A stretch of 64,000 nucleotides of DNA from Halopelagius fulvigenes. GTDB lineage: Archaea; Halobacteriota; Halobacteria; Halobacteriales; Haloferacaceae. Shown here piece after piece: positions 34,535 through 43,120 of this stretch. The DNA lies in NCBI RefSeq assembly GCF_042662625.1, contig NZ_JBHSXH010000005.1:12750-76749 (forward strand), in the 5' to 3' direction. Within the stretch, counting starts at the first letter, position 1; every line of letters starts with the position of its first letter. A model generated the notes under the pieces. It was given only the letters and a program-made list of their open reading frames with translations. It made no database searches and was not told the origin of the DNA. The position numbers and the translations under genes were made by a program.

Positions 34535-35872
34535 ATGCGAGTGATCGTCGTCGGTGCCGGGGAAGTCGGGTCGAACATCGCCGCAAGTCTCACAGATAGC
34601 CACGAAGTCGTCGTCATCGATGTCGACTCCGAGAAAGTAGACGACCTCACGTACTCTCTCGACATCCTCGCGGTTCACGGAAACGGTGCCTCGCTCTCGA
34701 CGTTACAGGAGGCTGGAATCGACCGTACGGATATGCTCATCGCCAGTACAGACGACGACGAGACGAACCTCGTCACCTGTTCGACGGCGAAGACAGTAAG
34801 CGACGCCTTCACCATCGCCCGGGTCAGAAACGCGAATTTCCTCGAGACGTGGAATCAGTCAGAGGGGGCGTTCGGCGTCGACTTCATGGTCTCGACGAAT
34901 CTTCTGACTGCGGAGGATATCGCTCGGGTTATCGGTCTTCCAGCGGCGGTCAACGTCGATCCCTTCGCCGGCGGACTCGTGCAGATGGCAGAGTTCGAAA
35001 TCGCAGCGGAGAGCGATATTGTAGGACAGACCGTCGAAGAGACGGATAAATTTGAGGAGCTAACTTTCGCCGCATTAGTCCGAAACGGAGAGGTGATATT
35101 CCCCCGCGGGCAGACGGTCATCGAAGCGGACAACAGAGTAATCGTCATCGGCCGACCGGAGAGCGTTCAGGCGTTCTCGAGGAGCGTTGCACCGGCTAAA
35201 GCTCGTGAGGAGGTACGGGATATCGTCATCATCGGCGGTAGCGACATCGGTTATCACACCGCCAAACTGCTCGAACAACGAGGATTTAGTCCGAGACTCA
35301 TCGAACAGGACCCTGAACGCGCTCGCGAACTAGCCGAAGAGCTCCCGGATACGGTCGTAATGCAGAACGACGCGACGGACGCTGACTTCCTGATCGGAGA
35401 ACACATCGACCAAGCGGACGCCGTCGTCGCCGCGACGGATAGCGACGAGAAAAATCTCCTCATTTCGTTACTCGCAAAGAACGTCGGTGCCCGACGGACC
35501 GTGGCAGTCGTCGAAATTGGCGAGTACTCCGGCCTGTTCGAGACCGTCGGAGTAGACGTCGCTATCAATCCGAGAGAGGCGACTGCGGAGGAGATTGTCC
35601 GCTTCACGCAGGAGGGACAGATCGAAAATCTCTCGCTCATCGAAGGACGGCAGGCGGAAGTTCTTGAGTTCGAGGTCAACGAGGAGAGCATCCTCGCAGG
35701 TCGGTCGATCAGGGAGAGCATCACCGAGTTACCCGCGGAAGTCGTGATCGGCGCGATAACCCGCGAACGTGACTTCGTCGTCCCCCGCGGCGACACCGTC
35801 ATCGAACCTGGCGATCACGTCGTCCTCTTCGTCGCTACGGACGTACTCTCCGACGTTATGGCCGTTATATGA
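34535..35872 (+). CDS. trkA: Trk potassium uptake regulator TrkA, two-unit form
   Basis: 445 aa with two tandem RCK units: VIVVGAGEVGSNIAASL at the N-terminus and DIVIIGGSDIGYHTAKLLEQ at about residue 228, each followed by a TrkA_C domain. The full-length form binds NAD(H) and gates a TrkH dimer from the cytoplasm. GGGGGCGA before the ATG is a good ribosome binding site. The stop overlaps the next trkH start by ATGA, so the pair is translationally coupled. Confidence 0.92.
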   Translation: MRVIVVGAGEVGSNIAASLTDSHEVVVIDVDSEKVDDLTYSLDILAVHGNGASLSTLQEAGIDRTDMLIASTDDDETNLVTCSTAKTVSDAFTIARVRNANFLETWNQSEGAFGVDFMVSTNLLTAEDIARVIGLPAAVNVDPFAGGLVQMAEFEIAAESDIVGQTVEETDKFEELTFAALVRNGEVIFPRGQTVIEADNRVIVIGRPESVQAFSRSVAPAKAREEVRDIVIIGGSDIGYHTAKLLEQRGFSPRLIEQDPERARELAEELPDTVVMQNDATDADFLIGEHIDQADAVVAATDSDEKNLLISLLAKNVGARRTVAVVEIGEYSGLFETVGVDVAINPREATAEEIVRFTQEGQIENLSLIEGRQAEVLEFEVNEESILAGRSIRESITELPAEVVIGAITRERDFVVPRGDTVIEPGDHVVLFVATDVLSDVMAVI

Positions 35873-37365
35873 GGCTCCGCGTCGATTGGCGGGTGAGTCT
35901 CCGGCTGATCGGAACCATTCTCAAGTGGTTGTGGATACCGATGCTCCTTCCGCTCGCAATCGCGCTCTACGACGGGACGGCGACGGTGCCGTTTCTCGTA
36001 CCGATGATCGGGACGGCGGTCGTCGGACTGGGACTCGAACAGTTGACGGAGGAAAGCGACCTGCAGGCCCGAGAGGCGTTCCTGATGGTCTCGCTCACGT
36101 GGCTGAGTATCGCCCTCGTCGGCGCAGTACCGTTCGTCTTGGCCGGAGAGGGTGTCCTCGCCCGTCCCATCAACGCACTCTTCGAGAGCATGAGCGGTAT
36201 CACGACGACGGGTGCGACCATCATCGTAAACTTCGAACTGCACTCGCGGGCGATTCACATGTGGCGGTCGGTCATCCAATGGCTCGGCGGACTCGGGATT
36301 CTCGTGCTCGCGACGGCCGTCCTCTCGCAACTCTCCGTGGGTGGGGCGCAGCTCATGGAGACCGAAACCCAGACGCGAGACGTCAACAAGCTCACTCCTC
36401 GAATCTCGGAGACCGCCGCCCTCCTGTGGAAGATATACATCGGACTGACCGCGCTCCAAGTAGCTGTCCTCTACGGCTTACACCTCATCGGTCTCGCACC
36501 CGAGATGACGCTATACGACGCCGTGGCTCACGCCTTCACAACCGTTTCGACGAGCGGTTTCTCGCCGCGTCCTGCAAGCGTCGCCGCTTTCTCGCCCGCC
36601 GTGCAGTGGGCGATTATCCCCTTTATGGCGACCGGCGCGACGAGCTTCATCCTACTCTACTTTGCCCTCCAGGGAAACTTCGACAGGCTCCGTGACAGCG
36701 AGGAATTCCGCTTCTACGTCGGCATCCTCGGGTTATTCACCGTCGGCATTGCGAGCGTGTTACTCGTCGATTCGGCCCCGTACGATAGCCTCGAAGCCGT
36801 CGTCCGCCACTCGCTGTTTCAGGTCGTCTCCATCGTCACGACCACCGGCTACGCGAGTACCGACTTCAACTTCTGGTCGTCGGGGGCCAAGCACCTGCTC
36901 TTCGTCTGTATGTTTATCGGCGGTATGGCCGGGAGTACGACGTGTTCTATCAAGACGCTGCGCTGGTTGGTCGTGTTGAAGGCGTTCCGCCGCGACCTGT
37001 TCGTCGCCACCACCCCGAGCGCAATTCGGCCGGTTCGCCTGAGCGGAACCGTCGTTGACGAGGAGACGGTTCGAGACATCTACGCGTATACACTCGTAAG
37101 TCTCGTGTTCTTCATGCTCGCGACCATCTTCATCGTCGTAGACGCTTCACGGATCGAACGGACCGTCTCCGAGTTCGAGGCGATGAGTGCGGCGGCGGCC
37201 ACTTTCTTCAACGTCGGCCCCGCGTTCGGGATCGCGGGACCCCTCGAAAGTTACGAACCGTTCCCTCGGACGACGAAGCTCCTCATGATATTCCTCATGT
37301 GGATCGGTCGAATCGAGATAATCCCCGTCTTGGTGCTGTTGACGCCGTCGTACTGGCGGTCGTAG
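35869..37365 (+). CDS. trkH: TrkH-family potassium uptake channel subunit 2
   Basis: 498 aa. Filter loops are SMSGITTTGATII, TTVSTSGFSPRP, IVTTTGYASTDFN and FFNVGPAFGIAGPL. The second loop has S-G where TrkH 1 has G-G, and the fourth has NVGPAFG against NIGPGFG, so the two channels may differ in selectivity or affinity. It overlaps trkA by 4 nt. Long plus-strand frame 35769-36695 in another phase is a shadow. Confidence 0.92.
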   Translation: MRLRVDWRVSLRLIGTILKWLWIPMLLPLAIALYDGTATVPFLVPMIGTAVVGLGLEQLTEESDLQAREAFLMVSLTWLSIALVGAVPFVLAGEGVLARPINALFESMSGITTTGATIIVNFELHSRAIHMWRSVIQWLGGLGILVLATAVLSQLSVGGAQLMETETQTRDVNKLTPRISETAALLWKIYIGLTALQVAVLYGLHLIGLAPEMTLYDAVAHAFTTVSTSGFSPRPASVAAFSPAVQWAIIPFMATGATSFILLYFALQGNFDRLRDSEEFRFYVGILGLFTVGIASVLLVDSAPYDSLEAVVRHSLFQVVSIVTTTGYASTDFNFWSSGAKHLLFVCMFIGGMAGSTTCSIKTLRWLVVLKAFRRDLFVATTPSAIRPVRLSGTVVDEETVRDIYAYTLVSLVFFMLATIFIVVDASRIERTVSEFEAMSAAAATFFNVGPAFGIAGPLESYEPFPRTTKLLMIFLMWIGRIEIIPVLVLLTPSYWRS

Positions 37366-37776
37366 GCATTCTTTAGTGGCACCTCAGAATAGCGGATGCG
37401 GTTTAGACGGCTCTATCGAAACCCTCGATTGGCGATCGCTTGGGTAGCCTGTACTGAATAGAGCGGTCACGTCAGTCACAAAATTTCCCTTACTCTATCG
37501 CTGCGTACAGCGTTCTAAGGTAAAGAAAAAGTGTCAAAAATTTCACACTGAGATAGTTCTTCGCGAGAGAAACGAACATCTCCAAATATCTCTAAAATTC
37601 ATCAATGTCTTGTCCTATATGTCAATGGATCCGGTGAATTCTGTAGACGTCCGTTATCCCAAATTTCTACAGTCATCGGATCCACTCTTGACGCTGGAAA
37701 TGTGCATACAGTAGTGTCGGCAAGCCGTGTGGTAAATAGGGTTGGTTAATATTCTGAATAGCATACTGAACTAGCA
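37366..37776. other. Intergenic region with long imperfect hairpin
   Basis: About 410 nt without a gene. It contains an AGTGT/ACACT dyad with A/T-rich loop near 37530, which could end the trk transcript, and the larger inverted repeat at 37626-37684. Confidence 0.5.
37626..37684. repeat. Imperfect inverted repeat, about 20-bp arms
   Basis: TGGATCCGGTGA..CTGTAGA (37626-37647) pairs with TCTACAGTCATCGGATCCA (37666-37684) over an 18-nt loop. The similarity continues outward with GTCAA and TTGAC. It could be a miniature element, a structured RNA or a recombination site. Confidence 0.5.
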
Positions 37777-37941
37777 ATGGCTGAGAAGCACGAATCAGGA
37801 GGTGAACCATCTACATTCGCGAAATGCATAGAATGTGGGAACATATATCCTGTACAAGAAGCAGATGGCGGGGGGTTTCGACCGGTGGGAACAGACGGGG
37901 AATGTGTCTGTGGGAACGACGAATTCGAGCCTACTCCCTGA
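37777..37941 (+). CDS. Small zinc-ribbon protein, paralogue 2
   Basis: 54 aa from ATG 37777 to TGA 37939-37941. MAEKHESGGEPSTFAKCIEC starts it; two cysteine pairs (KCIECGNIYP and ECVCGNDEF) surround GGGFRPVGTDG. It is the clear paralogue of the protein at 25308-25496, with 16 or more matching positions around the cysteines. Binding of one zinc ion is expected; function unknown. Confidence 0.55.
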   Translation: MAEKHESGGEPSTFAKCIECGNIYPVQEADGGGFRPVGTDGECVCGNDEFEPTP

Positions 37942-38132
37942 GCACCCTCCGACTGCATCCATGCTATCCTGATGTAAGAGGATGACACTGTAAGAACCGA
38001 CTATACGTATATAGGAACTCAAGAACACCTCTAGACGGATATCTGGGTACTCAGATGTCAGTCTACACGCTAAGCTAAGCGCACCAAACTGCATTGGCTA
38101 CGGCACTAAATCCACTACACTCGAAGAATCCG

Positions 38133-38282
38133 ATGATGTATGCCCTGTCTTGCATCAACTGTAATTTTGGCAAAATGGTGAATTCATCAAATGAGGCAAT
38201 AGAGATTGCACAGGACCATCGAGAGAAACACGGTAAACGCCATTTCGTTGAGTTCAGAAAAGTATCCGAGATGGACTGCTGA
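38133..38282 (+). CDS. 49-residue C2H2-like microprotein
   Basis: ATG 38133 (or the next ATG at 38136) to TGA 38280-38282. MMYALSCINCNFGKMVNSSN leads into a helix with AQDHREKHGKRHFVEF. The CxxC pair and His residues could hold one zinc ion, a mixed Cys/His microprotein. No named family comes to mind. It is too short for certainty, but the ordered ligands and acidic/basic balance argue for a real gene. Confidence 0.45.
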   Translation: MMYALSCINCNFGKMVNSSNEAIEIAQDHREKHGKRHFVEFRKVSEMDC

Positions 38283-38400
38283 CATTTCATCTCCACTGAC
38301 CCGTCTACGCGGATTACGGATATCCGAATACCATCACCCCCTCTATCCATATTCCGGGCTAGAGACCAATTAGTAGGCTTACTGGATACAGAGAACGGAT

Positions 38401-39120
38401 TTATCGGTCTGTCTCTTTCCAGTCGTCTGGGTCCCCTTCACGGAATTCACCCTTGGCATGGCGCTCGCGGGGCCAGAAGGTGACGCCCAGCAGTGCGATA
38501 TAGAACACACCCACAACGGTAACTACAGCAATCCCGGGGATACGAGCGATTCCAGCGGTTGTCAGCCAGTCTTGGCGCGGTGCAAACGCTGTAATCCTGA
38601 AGACCCACGCGACCAATAGGACACTGAGCAGAGCAAGGTACACACGCCGGAGCCGGTTTGCGAGTGCTTCAAATAACGAGACTTTCAGCGTCGGCCTGCG
38701 ATAGTCCCTGCTCAGTTCCGCTCGCCAGTCGCGACGTTCAGTGCCTTGAGACGGGTCGAGGGCGTTTGCGAACAGGTTCTCTTGGATGACTCGAGCACGA
38801 GAGCGAAAGACGTCGTAGTCCCGGTACCGTCGTGCTTCGATGCCTAGAAAGATGGTGACGACAACGATCCCGATCAGCAAGATATAGTGTGGGTTATCGG
38901 TACTCGAAAACGCCCACGTCAAGATTGCTGCCATCAGCGTTACCGCCCATGTCGTCGTTTGGTCGAGACGCTGCCGCCACGTCCCCACTCGGTCTATCTC
39001 TCCGCGATAGGCGTGGGCCATCACCGAACCGAGTCCCGTACTATCGTCGACCATTTCGCGACCGATCTCCCGTTGGTCTGGTGCTGTTGGGTCGAATTCG
39101 TCGCTACCCGAATCGGTCAT
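38401..39120 (-). CDS. DUF2270 membrane protein
   Basis: 239 aa. The N-terminal tail is acidic; GEIDRVGTWRQRLDQTTTWA leads into TM1 and a second helix HYILLIGIVVVTIFLGIEAR. The signature EARRYRDYDVFRSRARVIQE follows. A cytoplasmic part then precedes two C-terminal helices (YLALLSVLLVAWVFRI and GIAVVTVVGVFYIALLGVTF). This layout is that of DUF2270 proteins, common in haloarchaea and of unknown function. Confidence 0.85.
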   Translation of the reverse strand: MTDSGSDEFDPTAPDQREIGREMVDDSTGLGSVMAHAYRGEIDRVGTWRQRLDQTTTWAVTLMAAILTWAFSSTDNPHYILLIGIVVVTIFLGIEARRYRDYDVFRSRARVIQENLFANALDPSQGTERRDWRAELSRDYRRPTLKVSLFEALANRLRRVYLALLSVLLVAWVFRITAFAPRQDWLTTAGIARIPGIAVVTVVGVFYIALLGVTFWPRERHAKGEFREGDPDDWKETDR

Positions 39121-39223
39121 AGAAGAGAGACATCTTCTCGTTCCATAAGCAGTTATGGTGACAGTGTGAAATTATTATCATGCACTCGAGACCATCGAAT
39201 AATATGCACACCCTACTTCGAAG

Positions 39224-39285
39224 TTAGCTTAGTGCTGATGTGACGGAATAAACGAACCCTCTCGTGAATGAGACGCCCTGTAGTC
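39224..39285 (+). repeat. Dispersed repeat R3, distant copy
   Basis: TTAGCTTAGTGCTGATG and GACGGAATAAACGAACCCTC resemble the start and core of the copies at 7421-7490 and 57126-57195. Similarity is partial. Confidence 0.35.
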
Positions 39286-39309
39286 TGTAGAGTTAACGAA
39301 AAGTAGATA

Positions 39310-39645
39310 CTATTCGAGTCGTGTTCCGCACGTCGGACAGAGGCGAACGGACGAAAAAACGGGGTGACTCAGTTTAATCCGGAACTCGGACCCGCAGTTC
39401 GAGCACTCGTAGGCCGGAGGCTCTCGGACCCAGACTACCCCGCCGGAGTTCGGCTTTTTCTTCCGAACGTCGCCGCTCCCAGCGAGTTTGTTCAGCACCG
39501 ACCGGACGAGACGCCTCGGTGCGCCGAGACGTCGCGATAACTCGCCCGTCGTGTACGGTTCAAGTAGGTCCATCTCCTCGTAAACGTCCTCGCGTGACGG
39601 GCCTTCTTCGTCGGACGGATTGGCGGGTGAATCGGGATTAGTCAT
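39310..39645 (-). CDS. HTH plus zinc-ribbon transcription factor-like protein
   Basis: 111 aa. A winged HTH (EEMDLLEPYTTGELSRRLGA, then PRRLVRSVLNKLAGSGDVRK) is followed by a C-terminal zinc ribbon with CSNCGSEF and CPTCGTRLE. This combination is found in a haloarchaeal family of predicted regulators. It lies just downstream of the antiporter genes on the same strand (86-nt gap) and may control them. Confidence 0.75.
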   Translation of the reverse strand: MTNPDSPANPSDEEGPSREDVYEEMDLLEPYTTGELSRRLGAPRRLVRSVLNKLAGSGDVRKKKPNSGGVVWVREPPAYECSNCGSEFRIKLSHPVFSSVRLCPTCGTRLE

Positions 39646-39731
39646 GTGGTACCGGTGAGACAGTAATGTTCGAAGGTGGGTACGGAGTATTCGAAGGATA
39701 GGGCGGTGATTATCTTCAATGTGTTCGGCGG

Positions 39732-40937
39732 TCAGTCAGACGGTACCTCTCGCGTATTAGTCGGGAGACTCTGCATGATGGTGTCCGAGTTCTGAATAAG
39801 AACGGTTCCGAGAATGCTCATCAGCAGAACGTACCCGACTGTGAACGCAGGAATCACCGATCCAAGTGCTCCGGTTCCGACGCTCGCCGCGAGGGTGGCG
39901 ATGACGAGCGAGAACTCACCGCGCGGAACCATTCCGAACCCGACGCGGATCGATCGCCTCCGGTCCAACTGGTAGACGCGCCCTGAGAGGGTACCACTCA
40001 CCAACTTCCCGACGGTGGTTACGACGATTGCGGCGACGAGTAGCCACGCGACGCCAGTCAACAGCGTGATGTCCGTCGTCAGACCGATGGAGAAGAAGAA
40101 GACGGCGGCGAAGAAGTCTCGAATCGGTGCGACGATGTGTTCGATGCGTTCGGTGTGATCGGTGCTGCTGAACGCAGTCCCGACGAAGAATGCGGCGACC
40201 GCTTCACTGAGTCCCGTCGCGAGCGCAACTCCCGCGATGAGCGTCGTAATCGCGAGAACACGGAGCATGAATAACTCGTCCGATTCGGCGTCAAACGCCC
40301 GTTCGACGTACTCCGAACCATACCACGCCACCAGCGTGAGCACCCCGAGGAACGCGAATGCGGTACCGACCGCCATCGCGGCGTCGAGTGGTGTCCCCTC
40401 ACCCAACGCAACCGCTGACAGGAGCGCCAAATAGATCGCGATCAGGATGTCCTCGAATACGAGCGTCCCCAGTATTGGACTGCTCTCGGGGTTCATCACC
40501 CAGCCGTTGTCGATGATGGACTTCGTGATGACGGCGCTCGAGGAAATGTAGACGATTCCTGCGATGAAGAGCGTCTCTAATAGCGAGTAGCCGAACAGGA
40601 CGCCTAATCCGGCACCGAGTCCGAAGTTGACGACGAAGTCTATCCCGCCGACTTTGGCGATGCGCGTCCGGTCGTTCAACAGCTGTGAGATGCTAAACTC
40701 GAGACCCAAGAAGAACAGCAAGAACACGATACCGAGTTCGGCGACGACGTCGATGAACTCGCCCTCCTCGACGAGTGTAAGAGATATTCCGGCGATAGAG
40801 GACGGTTCGTTCGGACCGATGAGGATACCGACGACGATGTACGCGGGGATGACCGAGAGACCGACTCGGTTCGCCAGCGTGCCCGCCAGAGCGATACCAG
40901 TCAATGCGATCCCGATTTCGACGAGCAGCTCCGCCAT
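39732..40937 (-). CDS. khtU: CPA2-type K+/H+ antiporter (KhtU/KefB-like)
   Basis: 401 aa, about 12 helices, starting LLVEIGIALTGIALAGTLAN. CPA2 hallmarks include GLEFSISQL, FIAGIVYISSSAVITKSIID and LSEAVAAFFVGTAFSSTDH. No cytosolic KTN domain is attached; instead a KhtT-like subunit is encoded 2 nt upstream. The pair should expel K+ (or another monovalent cation) in exchange for protons, opposing the Trk systems nearby. Confidence 0.88.
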   Translation of the reverse strand: MAELLVEIGIALTGIALAGTLANRVGLSVIPAYIVVGILIGPNEPSSIAGISLTLVEEGEFIDVVAELGIVFLLFFLGLEFSISQLLNDRTRIAKVGGIDFVVNFGLGAGLGVLFGYSLLETLFIAGIVYISSSAVITKSIIDNGWVMNPESSPILGTLVFEDILIAIYLALLSAVALGEGTPLDAAMAVGTAFAFLGVLTLVAWYGSEYVERAFDAESDELFMLRVLAITTLIAGVALATGLSEAVAAFFVGTAFSSTDHTERIEHIVAPIRDFFAAVFFFSIGLTTDITLLTGVAWLLVAAIVVTTVGKLVSGTLSGRVYQLDRRRSIRVGFGMVPRGEFSLVIATLAASVGTGALGSVIPAFTVGYVLLMSILGTVLIQNSDTIMQSLPTNTREVPSD

Positions 40938-40939
40938 TC

Positions 40940-41443
40940 TTAGGCCTGAGAAGAGCCGCTTGCGTCCGAGTTAATCAGGTCAGAGAAGACTCGCTGCTCT
41001 TCTCGCGTACCGATCGCGACGAGAATATCGTCGCCCTCGATAGTCGTGTCTGGTGCCGGATTCGCTATCGTCTCTTCACCTCGCTGAATCGCGATGATTG
41101 ATACACCCGCTTGTTCGCGGATGTTCGCTTCTCGCAGGGACTGCCCGACCAACTGCGACGACGGGTCGACGTCGACCCATTCGATAATCGCCTCGCCCAG
41201 CGGTACTTGCACCTCGTCCATCTCCACTGGCTGAAAGTACGCACCTTCGAGAATCGAGCCCAGCTGCCTCGCTTGCTTCCCAGTGAAGCTGAGCAACTTT
41301 TCGCTGTCCGCGTTCTTGCTCGGCCGGTGGTAGATCTCCCGCTTTCCGTCGTGGTGGATAAGCACGCTCACTCGTTCGTCTTTATCGAGTTCGAGTTCGA
41401 ACTTGTGACCGACTCCCGGCACTTCGGCCTCGTAAATCGTCAT
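40940..41443 (-). CDS. khtT: KhtT-like regulatory subunit with TrkA_C domain
   Basis: 167 aa. An N-terminal domain (YEAEVPGVGHKFELELDKDE, then RVSVLIHHDGKREIYHR) is followed by a TrkA_C domain (SQLVGQSLREANIREQAGVS and GDDILVAIGTREEQRVF). This is the KhtT architecture. TrkA_C domains in KhtT bind c-di-AMP in some organisms. The stop lies 2 nt before the antiporter start, so the two are co-translated. A fragment of a c-di-AMP synthase exists elsewhere in this window, but is decayed. Confidence 0.85.
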   Translation of the reverse strand: MTIYEAEVPGVGHKFELELDKDERVSVLIHHDGKREIYHRPSKNADSEKLLSFTGKQARQLGSILEGAYFQPVEMDEVQVPLGEAIIEWVDVDPSSQLVGQSLREANIREQAGVSIIAIQRGEETIANPAPDTTIEGDDILVAIGTREEQRVFSDLINSDASGSSQA

Positions 41444-41588
41444 ACTGGCTTAAGTAGGGCAGAGTATGTTAAACGTCGTGCGTTCGGATAACTCCTCTAC
41501 GCCGTTCGAGAGCCATGGAGCCTCAGTTTAGAGAGCGTTGTTTCCGTCTCGGAGTCAGTTTACGAACTGGGCCAATGATGTCTGTCCT

Positions 41589-41867
41589 TCAATACCGGTG
41601 AGAAGACACTGCATCACGGATTTTACGTGCCTTCTGGCGTGCAAACGCAGCCGTCGGCGAGAGTATTGTAGTGCGGTATTCTAACTGTGTGCCCGCGTCA
41701 CCGTTCGGGAGAGTTGTTTCTTTGAGGACAGCAAGACGGTACCCGCTTTGACTTCGGTATTCGATGCGTCCTTTTTCTGTCCGAGCAGAAAGCCCACTCA
41801 CTCGATCACTAATGAGCTTCCGTGCCTCCTCCATCTCTAAATCGAGGAGAATGGAGTGATAGGTCAT
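41589..41867 (-). CDS. Conserved 92-residue protein, paralogue of 33620-33901
   Basis: 92 aa: SILLDLEMEEARKLISDRVS, RIEYRSQSGYRLAVLKETTL, PNGDAGTQLEYRTTILSPTA and a helix RQKARKIRDAVSS. It matches the protein at 33620-33901 along its length. The ATG at 41867 overlaps the stop of an HTH gene (ATGA). Coupling to a DNA-binding protein, with operators upstream, is a toxin-antitoxin-like arrangement, but no toxin motif can be seen. Confidence 0.65.
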   Translation of the reverse strand: MTYHSILLDLEMEEARKLISDRVSGLSARTEKGRIEYRSQSGYRLAVLKETTLPNGDAGTQLEYRTTILSPTAAFARQKARKIRDAVSSHRY

Positions 41868-42214
41868 TTGCGGACATTCTCTCCGTCGGAGGTGTCCTCC
41901 GAAGTCTCTGTCCCATTGCGCTCGCCATCCGGCGGGGTATCAGTAGATGCGTCGGCCGAGGCCCTGGCGTCAAGGGTGTCTACCGGAAGAGGAACCCACC
42001 AGACGACCGAGCGCCCCCCGACCTTTTTGCTCGCCACGTCGCCGCTCTCGTTAAGTTCGTGGAGTCTGTTAAGCGCCGTCCGCCGCGTGCAGGGCAGTTC
42101 TTCGGCCACTTCGTTGGACGTAAGCGGTTCGGCGCGATCCTCGCGGGCGTCGAACACGTCGAGTACATCCTCGGGAGTGACGCGCGGCTTGCGCCCTCCG
42201 GCAGAGTTAGTCAT
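41864..42214 (-). CDS. HTH regulator, first gene of an ATGA pair
   Basis: 116 aa from ATG 42214. A start at 42247 would overlap an operator and is less likely. KPRVTPEDVLDVFDAREDRA, EPLTSNEVAEELPCTRRTAL and NRLHELNESGDVASKKVGGR form a winged HTH; the rest is a disordered acidic tail. Two related palindromes lie upstream (42245-42268 and 42311-42334), which suggests autoregulation. It is translationally coupled to the 92-residue protein. Confidence 0.75.
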   Translation of the reverse strand: MTNSAGGRKPRVTPEDVLDVFDAREDRAEPLTSNEVAEELPCTRRTALNRLHELNESGDVASKKVGGRSVVWWVPLPVDTLDARASADASTDTPPDGERNGTETSEDTSDGENVRK

Positions 42215-42244
42215 ACTCGCCACGTCAAGCGTTGGTAAGTTAGT

Positions 42245-42334
42245 CATTTTTCCTATGTGGGAGATAACCCATGGAAATGAACCAGTAGATGCATACGAAA
42301 TAGGTGTGTGGTTATTTCTTACGTAGGAAATAAC
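42245..42334. promoter_or_regulatory. Two related palindromic operators upstream of the HTH gene
   Basis: GTTATTTCTTACGTAGGAAA plus TAAC (42311-42334) is a 24-bp palindrome with one mismatched pair, centred on TACGTA. A second site at 42245-42268 matches it at 17 of 24 positions (TTTTTCCTATGTGGGAGATA core). The centres are 66 nt apart. Dual sites around the promoter of a regulator gene are a classic autoregulation layout. Confidence 0.65.
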
Positions 42335-42369
42335 GTAGAAAGACGGTCCTCTCAGGAGCGTTGAATCGC

Positions 42370-42393
42370 CCCGGGCGTAGTCCAGGTGCCGGG
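42370..42393 (+). repeat. Conserved hairpin before the second SWIM relic
   Basis: CCCGGGCGT..GTGCCGGG with a 5-7 nt loop, followed by ACCGGCCTTCTCAAAA. Except for a few substitutions it equals the hairpin at 4804-4826 and its downstream sequence. Confidence 0.5.
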
Positions 42394-42439
42394 ACCGGCC
42401 TTCTCAAAATAGATTCTGAAAGGCCAGTCAACGATAGAC

Positions 42440-42969
42440 CCGCTAAACCGAGAAAGCATTGCTCTCAATCCTAACCCCGACGTACGCGACGTTCAGGCGG
42501 TGACCGAGTACATGACGGTCCTTTCAAACGGTCCCAACGTCGAGGACGCCGATGATCTGTACTGCATCGCCTCGCAGTCCGGGTCCTCGTACACCGTGGA
42601 CGCCCGCACCGGCACGCGCGACTGCCCCGATGCGACGCACAACCTCGGCGAAACTGTATAAGCACACCCGGCGCGTCGCTATCATCCGCCGCGAGCGCGT
42701 GGCCTGCTATTCTCATCGCCGACGTAGACGAGCAACTCGGGATTCACGTCCCTGGCAGCCTCACACTCGCTGACGTGACCGTACCCGACATCCCCGCGGG
42801 CGTCTCGTCGCCGACGGCGGCCGCGTCGAACGACGGTCGTCCCTCATACTTGGTGAGCGCCCCCGGAATGCGACTGTTCGCCCTGGGCGAGGGACCTTTC
42901 ATGCTGGCCCTGTTACGAGGTGGGTTTCGCTTGCCGAACCTGGACGCCACTGCCGAGATGACCGAGTAA
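42440..42969 (+). pseudogene. SWIM zinc-finger family protein, frameshifted
   Basis: One frame reads IALNPNPDVRDVQAVTEYMT, then DLYCIASQSGSSYTVDARTG and CPDATHNLGE before a stop at 42659. A second continues YKHTRRVAIIRRERV, replacing the SWIM CKH by YKH. A third gives ADVDEQLGIHVPGSLTLADV and ends GGFRLPNLDATAEMTE at TAA 42967. Together they trace nearly the whole SWIM-type protein, the same family as the relic at 4856-5137. Multiple lesions make it inactive. The TnpB-like relic at 43735 follows about 0.8 kb downstream. Confidence 0.55.
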
Positions 42970-43023
42970 CCTAACGAAAACCTCTCCGAGGTCGGACGGA
43001 GAAAACCACTCTTCCGCATCCTG

Positions 43024-43120
43024 TACTTGTCGGTGACTGACTGCTCAGTAGAGGTGAACCAGGTAGCAAAGAGGCGATTGATTTCACTGATGGTTGTCAA
43101 AAGTCGCGTGCTAAACAGGG
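43024..43120 (+). repeat. Dispersed repeat R2, copy 2
   Basis: ACTTGTCGGTGACTGACTG begins it and GTTGTCAAAAGTCGCGTGCT ends it, matching 21856-21915 with about 40 nt of extra sequence in the middle. Confidence 0.5.

Noticed and set aside
35769..36695. Long plus-strand ORF of 308 codons across the trkA/trkH overlap
   Set aside because: It lies out of phase inside clear trkA and trkH coding sequence, and its product is Arg/Ser-rich with no domain, a typical high-GC shadow.
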